From: Talpa occidentalis
Taxonomy: Eukaryota; Chordata; Mammalia; Eulipotyphla; Talpidae
Direction of reading: 5' to 3'
DNA length: 64,000 nt
Assembly (NCBI RefSeq): GCF_014898055.3
Contig: NW_023601212.1
Location: 38,986,329 to 39,050,328, forward strand
The position numbers and the translations under genes were made by a program. Positions 35,901 to 47,900 of this stretch are shown piece by piece (the stretch's first letter is position 1; every line of letters starts with the position of its first letter). Below the pieces are notes generated by a model. It saw nothing but the letters and a program-made list of their open reading frames with translations. It made no database searches and was not told where the DNA came from.

Positions 35901-38900
35901 ATGTGCGGGCAGGCAGTAGTCACACAGGGATATGCAGCTTGAGTGGGGGTGGGGGCCATCAAGGTGGAGCTGGTGATTGAAGTCCTGAACCTGAACTACT
36001 GTCCCCAAGGGACCTTGTGTAGCTGGGAAGAGAAGAAAGGAAGCAGCCTGTGCCTGGCCTGAACCATCTATCTGCCCACTGTCCTGAATGGGTGTGGTGG
36101 GGGCCAGCAGCCTTTGGCTTGGCAGCCACCTCTTAAAATGAAAGATATTTTGGGGAGTCCTGGTGATCCAAAGTGATGGTTTGGAGCCCAGGGCCTCACC
36201 TGTTAGCTGACATCTGTGGGCCAGGGGTCAGGCGGGAGCTGAGTAGCTAGAGTCCACTGTGGGGGAAAGGTGGAGGCATTCCTCAAGGGAGAATGTATGT
36301 TAGTGACAGGGCCCCGCCTGGGTGCCTGACTGAGGTAGCAGCTACAATTATTGAGCACCAACTGTGAATGACCACACTGTATAACCCCATTCTTGCTAAC
36401 TGTATCCCATACTGACAGTATAGTTGACTGTACTGTAAAGGGTATGGCTGGCCCCAAGGACTTTTAGGAGGTTAGGTGAGAACAGGCACATAATACAGGG
36501 AATATAGTCTGCATGGGGGTGGTTGGTAGGTGTGGGGATTTATAATACCACTCTTGACTGTATGCCCCAGACTGGCAATACCCCCATACCTAAGGTATAC
36601 GCCCACATTAGTTGGATCCCCTCCACTGATGATATAGTACATTCATGCTGATTGTAAACACCCATGCCACATACATACCTCCTAGTTTCCAGTACCTGCT
36701 CTTTCACCAGTTTTAGTTTTATGCTTAGCTCCCATTTTATAATTGAGAAAACTGAGGTTCAGGAAGGCAAGGTGCTGGCCCTGTGTCCTTTGACTGGGAT
36801 GGAGCAGAAGAATATTTGAATCCAGGGCCATCCAGCAAGTGGATGGTTTAGATCCATAAGAACAGACCGACAAAACTGGGTCTCTCTTATTTGCCACCAT
36901 ACCCAGAACCCAGGCAGGGCCTGCTCCAAGTGAGCACTCAATAAATATTTGTTCACTAGAACAATAGCTTCAAAATTAATGATTATGAGTGTGGAGGGAA
37001 AGCCAGCTCAGGTATGTTGCCTTGGGCACCACAACAGGATCAGACAGCGGCCTCCCTGGAGGCCTCCCAAACAGAGCTATGGCTGGAGGCTGCTGCTTCC
37101 AATTTGCCAGTTTTCAAGAAAGACCAAAGATGGGGATTTTTTTTTTTTTTTAAAGATTTATTTATTTATTATTTATACAAGCACTGGTTACAGTCAGAAG
37201 CGCGGGAGGGTGAGAGAATTCACCAGAGCCAGAGCGGGGAGCAGAGCAGGCAGAAGGACCGAAGTACACTGCTGAGGGGAGCAGCGGGCGGCAGGAGAGG
37301 TCTGCGCGCCATGTGGGACCCTCCTCTGGTGGCCGGGGAGCAGCCGGGGATTGAACCGGTGCTGCAGAGGCTACGGGCAGCTTCGCAACCCAGTGCTCAA
37401 CCGCTGCGCCACCGGGGAGGCCCCAAAGATGGGGATTTTATTAGGAACTCTTCCAGTGCTTAACTGTTGGTATTTAATTTTTTTTAATGCCGGCCAAAAT
37501 AAAACACATTCACTAGTTTGAGAGTTTTCGGCCTAAATACTCTAAAAGTAGTTGTTTGGATTCAGCGATCTGCTGTTTTTGCTCATTGGGCAGGAAATGT
37601 ACCTCCCCGTGCCTCAGTTTCCACACTTGGAGAATGGGGCAAGATCAGGCCCTCTTCCAGGGATGGAAGGTGATCTAGGCTTGTCAGCGGGCGGGTCAGG
37701 TGGCGGGCCCGGCCCACTGAGGGAAGCCACAGAGTGGCCTTGGTGGGGGCTGGGTGGGAGTGGGGGGCAGGGCAGGCTAAATCGGGCCAGCGAGTGAGTG
37801 GCAGGAGCAGCTGCCGGCCCGCCCGGCCCTTTCCTCCCTCCCTCCATCCCTCAGTCCCGACAGTCCCGAGCTGCGCACCGCAGGGGCCGGTCAGACCGGT
37901 TTGGGCCGCCCCGCCCGCCTGGAAGCTGGGAGGAGCGGCCGCCCGGCTGTCGGTCCCTCGCTCGGGACGCGCACCCGCTCGTTCAAACCCGTGGGCCGCG
38001 GAGGTGGGGGAAGCAGGCGGGTGGCTTTCGGTGCTGGACGCCGGCTGGGATGGGGGGCGAGCAGCAGCACTACTACGGGAAACACGGTAGGCAGCCTTCT
38101 CCTCCCGCCCCCGGGCCTGGCCGCTTGGAGGGGACGGCGGGAGGACCGAGGAGAGGGGTAGGCAAAGTGGGGGGATCCGAATAGCAGATCTCTCTGTAGC
38201 TCCCACTTTATCACCTGCCAGCTCCCGGCCCCCAGCCTCCCCCTGAGGTCCCTCCAGCCCCTTCACCCGGAGAGCCTGTGCTTATACCCCCTCCCCGGTA
38301 CCCCTGAGAGATGTTTTTGGCTCAGATCCTCCTGGGACCTTACAGTCTCTGCCTGGTTCCCTGGCGGCCAACACTGCAGTCCCCTCCCCACTGGGTAACC
38401 CAGGTGGTACTTGGGGCTCTTTATTATTTTTGACTCCAATCCTGACCTGTTCCGACTGGGGGCTTGGGTGTGGTCACCTAGAGTTGGACTGAAGCTTAAA
38501 ATCCACCAAGTCTCTGAGTCCTACTCACTTCTTGGCCAAAAACACCCCTAGAGGGCGTCTGGAATGTGCTGGGCTCCCGCCGTCCCTTCTCGGTCCAGCT
38601 CTTGTGGCCCATGCAGCTCAATCTTGCTGATTTTCAGGATCACCTCAGAAGTATGACCCCACCTTCAAAGGACCCATTTACAACAGGTAAGGGCGCTGGG
38701 TTCCTGGAGGTAAGGGGGAGGTGTCTTGCTAACTCCACCCCAACCCCCATCTGTTCTCCAAATAAGTAGTGCTAATTATAATTTGAAAATGAGATGACTA
38801 ATTTCCTTAATATACTAAGAGTTCTTACAAAGAACTTTAAAAAATTTAGGCAAAAGACTGGAACATGTAATTTATAGAGCAAGAAATACTGTGGACAACG

Positions 38901-41900
38901 AAGTTATGGAAAAATGCTCAAATTCACTGAAAAAGAATGTAATTTAACACAATAACCAAACAGAATTTCCCCATCTCAGATTGGCAGAGATGAAAAAAAA
39001 AATTATAACTTATTTTGGCTCAGAAACCGATTGGTGCAGTCCTTTTAGGAAGGAATTTGAAAATAATGAATTTTTTAAATGTTTGTTCTGATGTAGTTCA
39101 GGCAGGTTGCTCCTGAATGTGCCACTTTGGTCTATTATTTTGAAATACAATTACCAAAGAAACTAGATGGGCCTCCCTGGTGGTGCAGGGGGTTAAGCAC
39201 AGCACTGTGAAGCTATCCTGCAGCCTCTGCAGCAGGAGTTGGATCCCCCCACCCCCCTACCAGCCAGGGAGCAACCCACATGGTGCAGCAGACCTCTCAC
39301 CCGCTGCTCCCCTCAGTAGTGTATTTCAGTAGCTCTGCGTGTTCTGCTCCCTGCTCTCTCTGGTGAATCCTCTCACCCCTCATCCCCCACACCTCTGGCC
39401 CATACCCCAATTCTTGTATGCATAAATAAATAAATCTTGGGTCTCCCCGGTGGCTCAGCGGTTGAGCGCTGGGTTGCGAAGCTACCCGCAGCCTCTGCAG
39501 CGCCGGTTCGATGCCCGGCTGCTCCCCGGCCACCGGAGGAGGGTCCTGCATGGCGCGTAGACCTCTCCTGCCGCCCACTGCTCCCCTCAGCAGTGTGCTT
39601 CGGTCCTTCTGCCTGCTCTGCTCCCCGCTCTGGCTCTGGTGAATTCTCTCACCCTCCCATGCTTCTCACTGTACCCAGTGCTTGTATACATAAATAAAAA
39701 TAAATCTTAAAAAAAAAGTCTTTTTAAAAAAATAAAATAAAAAATAAATAAATCTTAAAAAAAAAAACAAACAACAGTGGGTGTAACATAATGTCACTTG
39801 AGTTAACAAAAAAAATAAATATTTGAAAACATTTGTACCTAATAAATAACCAAAGACTCACAAGAAATCATTAACAGGGGTATCTTATAGAGGGGAGTTT
39901 ATGTGGGGGGATTATTTCCTTATTGTATACATTTCAGTATGGGTGAAACTTGCAGGTTTTTTTTTTTTTTAATTTATTAGGGTAGCATTGATTTATAATA
40001 GATAGGCTTCACCATTATAATTTGACATCTGTATATGCAATATTATGATCCCCCAAAAGTCTGATTTCCATTTACTGCCATACAATTGACTCCCCTTTAC
40101 CTGATGACCTTCCTCTCTGATGACCTTCCTTCCTTCTTTCCTCTCTGATGACCACCATTTTGGTCTCATAATCACTTCCCCAACCTCATAATCTAAGAGC
40201 TTTGGGGTTTTTTTGTTGTTGTTTATATGTTTTAAAATTTTACCGTATTTATATATTTTTTTCATGGCCTGAGTCTAGGCTGGAAATGTTCATATTTTGT
40301 GATATAAAATGGTCTGAAAAGCTTTTATTTTAAAGATTTATTTATTTGTGTATATAAGAGCTGGGGTACAGGCTAGAGATGTGGAGGGTGAGAGGGGATT
40401 ACAACAGGCAGGCAGACTGAAATACACTGCTGAGGGGAGCAGCAGGCGAGACAGGAGAGGTCTGCCCTACCATCTGGGTTGCTTCCTGGCTGGCTGGGGA
40501 TCGAACTCTTACTGCCTAAGCAACTGGTGGATTGCTTCATAGTGCGGTGCTTAACCCCTTGCTCGACCAGGGAGGCCCCTGAAAAGCTTTTAAATGTTAA
40601 TACCTACTGCTTAAAAAGGTGTGGGGAAATGGGTACTCTGTCAAAAGAGAATTGAGCTTTGCACTCTACTACTTTGAAGACAATGTAGCATTAGGTGTTA
40701 AAATTTAAAATGTAAGCAGGAACATGTGTCCAGTTAGCACTCTGGGGTGGGTATGTGTACTGAGCAGGATGGGTCCTTGATACTCAGTACACTGAAAATC
40801 CCACCCTGATGCTGTCCCTTGCTCCTAGGGGCTGCACAGATATAATTTGTTGCGTGTTCCTCCTCCTGGCCATTGTGGGCTATGTGGCTGTAGGCATCAT
40901 AGGTGAGTGGACAAGGGGGCAGGACTTGGGGCTTCAGGGCGGGCCACAGCCTCTGGCGCAGAAGTGAGGCAGGCTTTAAGGTGTGGCAGCACCTCAGTGC
41001 CCTTAAATCCCTCCACAGCCTGGACTCATGGGGACCCTCGAAAGGTGATCTATCCCACTGATAGCCGAGGCGAGTTCTGCGGGCAGAAGGGCACAAAAAA
41101 TGCGTGAGTCTGGCTTCTCGGGGCCTGGTGGGACTGGGGAGGAGTATGCAGGATGGCTTCTTAAGCACCGAGAAGGTTCTAGATTTCCCCCACGTCCATC
41201 CAGTCATTAGTCCAGTCTACAAGTAGCTATAAAACTCCCATCACCCCTAGGCTCTGGGGACACAGCACTAAATGATACATTAAGCATACTGTCTTCTGGA
41301 GGTCCACTTTTCAGTGTGTGAGAGAGGAAACATTTCAGGACCTGGTGTTAAATGGCAGTGAACTGATGAGGTAAAGCAGTGAGTTCTCACAGCACTGTTC
41401 CACTCTCTAGCTGTATGACCTTGGGGAGGAGTCAGCCTTTCTGGGCTTGTTTTTCTAGTCTGCGAAATGGGGCTATTGTGATGGCTAGTTGAGCCAGTAC
41501 CCATTGTTGTTGTTTTCATTAAGATAGTCTTGAGATACCTTGATAGTTTCCATCTCCCTTCCCCAACCCCAGGAACAAACCCTACCTGTTTTATTTCAAC
41601 ATCGTGAAGTGCGCCAGCCCCCTGGTCCTGCTGGAATTCCAGTGTCCCACTCCTCAGGTAACTGCAGCCCTTTCCCAGTTCCTTTACCTCCTGTGGTGAC
41701 AGCGTTGTTCTCAGCCCTTTTACTCTCCCCTGGTGAAGAGTGGGGACTGGGATCTCTGTCTGTCCTAACTCCCACGTAACTCCTGCCTCCTGGCTTCCCT
41801 CACCCCCAGATCTGCGTGGAGAAATGTCCTGACCGTTACCTTACCTACCTGAATGCTATCAAATCCCAGGACTTTGAGTACTACAAAAAGTTCTGTGTGC

Positions 41901-44900
41901 CTGGCTTCCAGGGCAACAAGGTCAGTGGGCAGCTACTCTGGGAGACCAGGCAGGGCCTGGGTGCTGACCTGAGGGAACTAAGCACTGCCCCCCCCCCCAT
42001 CTTGGCAGGGTGTGGCAAAGGTGCTTCGGGATGGCGACTGCCCTGCTGTCCTCATCCCCAGCAAACCTCGTGAGTCCTGGTTCCTGTGAACTTCGCTGAG
42101 GGGTGGGGTGACTTCAGGGGTTCAGCCTGATTGTTGCCATCCCCTGCTCCATGCAGTGGCTCGGCGGTGCTTCCCAGCCATCCATGCTCACAAGGGAGTC
42201 CTCATGGTGGGCAATGAGACAACTTATGAGGATGGGCACGGCGCTCGGAAAAACATCACGGAGTTAGTGGAGGGTGCCAAGTGAGTTGCTTGGCCCCTGA
42301 CACCGATGTCTGTTTACCTGGGTGGGGCAGAGTATCCCCTGGGGCTGGCCCAATCAGAGAGATCTGACATGAACCTCATCCACCTGCCTTCCCCCAGGAA
42401 AGCCAATGGGATCCTGGAGGCAAGGCAGCTGGCCATGCAGATATTTGAAGATTACACAGTATCCTGGTACTGGATTGTCATGTAAGTAGGGAGGGAAGGT
42501 GGCCTTCCCTGGGCTGCTCGGTCTAAAGCTGGTTGGAGGGTTGAGTGTGCTCATGTTCTGTTTTATTCCCAGAGGCCTGGTCATTGCCATGGTGATGAGC
42601 CTCCTGTTCATCGTCCTGCTCCGCTTCCTGGCTGGAATTATGGTCTGGGTGATGATCGTCATGGTGATTCTGGTGCTGGGCTATGGTACGTTTGCCCCAT
42701 CAGAGAACTCTCCCCTCCCCACAGTCTTCAAAATGCCCATGGCAATGGCCCATCAAATATCTTATCCTAAACCATCAGGCATACACTGTCTTTTACTTGG
42801 CATCTCTGTGTTGTTTATAAGAGCAGATGCTTGGAAACGACCTCAGTGTTCGTCAGCGGGGCATAGATGAAATCATTAGTCTTCAAAACCGGGGCCTGGA
42901 AAGCAAAGGCGTTCTTAAGTAGTCTTCTTAGCCCAGTGGTTAGCACTTAGCACTGGCACCAGAAAGTCCAGGTTTTAAATGCTAGCTCTGCCAATGCTTC
43001 TCTCTCAGACCTTGGGCAAGTGACTCAGTCTCCCCATGTCCCAATTTCTCCCTCTGTTAAGTGGGGATAATTAGTATTTACTACTTAGGAGACTTAATGA
43101 GAAGATAGACAGTGTGCGGATGAGATGGGTGAAGGGGCTTATAAAGCTTAGTCCTTTGGAACCCAGAGGCAGTCCTCATCCTCAAATACCAGTGCTTCAT
43201 GTTCTGATTATTCATTTAAACTTTCCAGGAAGAAAGATATCTGATCTGCATCTTAAGTTGAGGACACGGATATTAAAATATTCATGTTAATAGTGGTTTT
43301 TAGCTGCATGCTGGCATTTTGGGTGTCTTAATTTTTTTTTTTTTTTCATTCTACAAGAGGTAAAGAGAATACTGAAAATTTCTAATGCTTCTGCAGGGGT
43401 CAGAGGAAAGGCTCAGGCCACATAGCATCCTAATGTTTATTCACTTACTTATTTGTTCTCCCAACACGTGTTGAGTGCCTACTAGGTACTGAGCAGTTTT
43501 CTAGGTCCTGGGCTTATAGGCATGACTAAATCAGGATCAGTCTTTATTCTCATGGAGCTTGTGTTCCTGAGAACGTGAGAAAGATGGAAAAGAAGCATAT
43601 AAATGAGGAAAGCCTCTGGGATGTCAAAGCAGAGAAGTGGGTAATAAGAAGTTGGTATGTGGGCAGGCATGATTCTAAATGGGGGCAGGGTTCTGGAAGG
43701 TCTCCTGAGATGATGACATTTGGGCAGAGACAGGAGGATGTGTGGGATTCATTCAGGGAGAGAATGTACCAGGCAGTAGGAATAGCAAGTGCAAAGGCCC
43801 TGTGGCCAGGACTCAGTGATAGCCCCTCTCAGCTTTGGTTTGTGCTCCTCTTAAATGCGGGTAATTATACCTGCTTTGCAGTGTTGGGGAAAGCAGTCCA
43901 GAGACTGAGGTTAGTCACGGAATGATGGTTCCCCTGCTCAGGAATATTTCACTGCTACATGGAGTATGCCCGACTGAGTGGAGAGGCTGGCTCTGACATC
44001 TCCGTGATGGACCTCGGCTTCCAGACAGATTTCCGCGTGTACCTGCATTTGCGGCAGACCTGGATGGCCTTCAGTGAGTCTGAAGCTAACGTTCTTGCCT
44101 GACCTGGGAAGGAGTGGGAAGCCCAGGCAACTGGCAGACTCAACCATCCTCTGCTTCCCACAGTGATCATTCTCAGCATCCTTGAGGTTATTATCATCTT
44201 ACTGCTCATCTTTCTTCGGAAGAGAATTCTCATCGCTATTGCACTCATCAGAGAAGCCAGCAAGTAGGTGCCAGGAGGCCAGGGGCCTGAGCTAGGGACT
44301 ACTCAGGCCCTAATGCCTGTCTCTGCTTCTCCACAGAGCTGTGGGATATGTGATGTGCTCCATGCTGTACCCACTGGTCACCTTCCTCCTGCTGTGCCTT
44401 TGCATCGCCTACTGGGCTAGCACTGCTGTGTATCCCTTGTCTGGTGCCAGTTCCCCACCGTAGGCATGGCTGTGGGCCAAACTTGCCCAGAAATGATGTG
44501 TAGCTGGGCAGGGCCAGACCTGATGGAGGGAGAGATCCTTTTCTACCTACCCCTGGGGTTCCTAATCCCTGAACTTAGCTTCCTTAATGAGCTGCCAGCT
44601 TCCTGTCCACTTCCAATGAAGCCGTCTATAAGATCTTTAGTGATGCTGCCTGCCCAGCTGTTGGGCAAACCTGTGACCCAGAGGTGGGTGTCTGGAGGTG
44701 GGGGGTGGCTGTTACCCCAGCAACCCACAGATGATCTGAAACTTCTCGTTTCCCCTTAGGGAGCATTCAGCAACATTTTGGTACCTGCCGTATGCCCTGT
44801 GCTGGGTATGGGGGTCGTGGTGGGGAAGAGAGCCAATGTGGCAGATACCTCCCCCTACAGTGCATAATCACCTACCTTTGTTTCCCTTGCCTTCATTTCC

Positions 44901-47900
44901 TACCCCTACACCCCTCACTTAACCCTATCTAGTTCTTGCCTCTAGAACTCCTCCCTTTCTTGTCTTTTATAAGACACTATCCTCTGTGTATCCGTCATCC
45001 CTGTGATCTTCATCCTGATCTCTGCCACTTCTGTCCCTGTGCACTCCATGGATTCGTGACCCGACCCTGGCCTCCACAGCCCACACTGAACTATGGACTC
45101 TTATAAGTGGGCCCTATGTTTCTTCCACAGACCTTTGCCTCTAATGAATCCCACCAGTGCCCTACTGCCTACTGCCAGTTTGCTTTCTATGGTGGTGAGT
45201 CAGGTTACCATCGAGCCCTATTGGGCCTTCAAATCTTCAATGCCTTCATGTTCTTCTGGCTGGCCAACTTCGTGCTGGCTCTAGGCCAGGTCACGTTGGC
45301 TGGGGCCTTCGCCTCCTACTACTGGGCTCTGCACAAACCTGAGGATCTTCCTGCCTTCCCACTCTTCTCTGCCTTTAGCAGAGCCCTCAGGTATGGCCCC
45401 GGGTGGGCAGGAGGTGGGGGTGAGATAGGGGACAGGAAGCCTGGCCCAGCCACTCACCACCCACTCTGCCCACAGGTACCACACAGGCTCTTTGGCCTTT
45501 GGTGCCCTCATTTTGGCCATAGTGCAGATCATCCGAGTGATGCTGGAGTACTTGGATCAGCGCCTGAAAGGTGGGGCTCACTTATTCCACAGCGGGTGTG
45601 GGGGGTGGCCCATGTGTGGTGGGGCAGTGTTGAAGAGCCAACCTAAATTGGTTCTGGTTTGGGGCCAGGACAAAATGGTGAAAGATTGATTGGATCCCAC
45701 CTAAGAGGGTGGAGCTGAGGGGCTTGGGTGAGTGGCTCCTCTGATGGGAGACCTGCTGAGGGTACCCTTCAGGTGGAGTTCTCCCTGCTGAGGGTGTGAG
45801 GCCAAGAGACCTTGGTTCTTGAAGAGAGGGTTGAGCTGAGGAGGAGGGCAGGGCTAAGACTAGCTTCTTTGTGCTGCAGGGGCTGTGAGACTGGGTGTGA
45901 TTGTACATTGGGGTGTGGCCAAGCTGGTGGCATGGGTGGGCTTTTGCTTCAGGCAGTAGTGGGGCTGGTGATTGGGTCCTGTCTTGGGGGCTCTGCTGAA
46001 AGAGGCCTCAAGATGAGATCCCTTATTGGGGTCAGGGCTGAGTGTCCTGGATTGAGGTTGATTCCTACTTGCAAGCGAGGTAGGGCCCTCAGAGCCTTCT
46101 ATCAAATTTCTCCCTGTTTCCTTGAGAAGGTGGTTTCCAGGAGTCCTGGACTATGGCAAATGCATGTAATGAGAAGGTGGGGGGGCTCCCTACTAGGATG
46201 AGGTCTCCCCTCATCTCAGCATCCCTTCCTTCTCTCCCAGCTGCGGAGAACAAATTTGCCAAATTTCTCATGACCTGTCTCAAATGTTGTTTCTGGTGCC
46301 TGGAGAAGTTCATCAAATTCCTGAACAGGAATGCCTACATCATGGTGAGTAGTCCTGGGGCTCCTGCTAAGTGAGAGGAGCCCTCATTCCCATACAGTAG
46401 GCCTGACCTTCCCTCCCGCCCTCCCTCTCCCCACCTAGATTGCCATCTACGGCACCAACTTCTGTACCTCAGCCAGGAACGCCTTCTTCCTGCTCATGAG
46501 AAACATCATCAGGTCAGGGAAACACCACCGCCCCACCCCTGCCCGCTCCTAATTCCCGGGCCCACATTCACTTCACACCTGTTCCTCACCTTCCCTTGCA
46601 GAGTGGCTGTCCTAGACAAAGTTACCGAATTCCTCTTCCTGTTGGGCAAACTTCTCATCGTGGGTAGTGTGGGTGAGTTCTGCTCACCCAGCCTGTTGGG
46701 CTGTGGGAGCTTGTTGGGCTGTGGGAGCCTGTTGGGGTGACTTGTGCATAACTGTTGGGTCCCTTTGTCTTTTGTAATTAGTGTCAGCTTTTGGGGGAGC
46801 TACTTATTTTTTTTTTTAAGATTTATTTATTTATGCATACAAGAACCGAGGTACCTGCCAAAGGTGCAGGGGTCAGAGGATTCACCAGAAAAAGAGTGGG
46901 GAGCAGAACAGGCAGATCCACTGAAACACACTGCTGAGGGGAGAAGGGGGTGAGACAGGAGAGGTCTGCGGTGCCACATGTGGATAGCTCCCTGGCCAGC
47001 CGGGGATTGAACTCATGATGCAGTGGATAGCTTCACAGTGCTATGCTTAACCCCTTGCGCCTCCAGGGAGGCCCGAGAACTACTTTCTTTGCCAGAACCC
47101 TCAACTATCTTGGTTTCCTGCTCCTTTCCAGGAATCCTGGCTTTCTTCTTCTTCACCCACCGTATCAGGATCGTGCAGGACACAGCACCAACTCTCAATT
47201 ATTATTGGGTCCCTATACTGGTATGGACCTCTGGGGATGGGTGGGATTCTGGAAAGAAGGAGGTATTGGGACTAGCCTGGTCTCCTTTGACTGGATGGTG
47301 GTCAGAGGTGGAGAACTGATTATGTGTTCAGGCCACAAACATACATTAAGCATCGACTGTGTTCCAGGAGGGGCAGAGATCTTATAGTTTAGTGGTAAAG
47401 AGACATTACGATATGGGTGGGTGGGTGTGATTGCAAACAGGTGCATGCACACATGCCATGGGGAGGAAATGTCCAAGCCTGTGGTGGAGGATTTGGGCAG
47501 GTATAGGAGCCCAAGTGGCCTCACCGTGGAAGTGATATAGGAGCGAGTGTCTGACGGACAAGCAGACAACATGCAGTAGAGGGGACAAGTACAGAAGCCC
47601 TGAAGTGGGGCCACGGCAGGAGCAGTGAGGAAACTAGGGTGACAGGTGTGGGGTCAAGGTGGAGATAAGGATTAGAGATGATGGGCTGTGGAGGGGTTGG
47701 GTCATTACCCTAAAAATAGCAGGGAATCTGAGTACAGGTCTTAGACCCCAATGACCTAGATTTTGTCTTAGTTCAGTATTTTCTAGTTCTAAGGTGCATA
47801 ACTTTGAGCGTTACTTTCTTTCTCTAAGGTCTATTCACTTCAATCAATAAATATATATCTGGTTTCTACCAAGGTCAGTTGCTAGGAATGTAGCAGTAAA

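Noticed and set aside
37583..38266. 227-codon reverse open frame over the P2 CpG island
   Set aside because: Low complexity and antisense to the real exon 1b.
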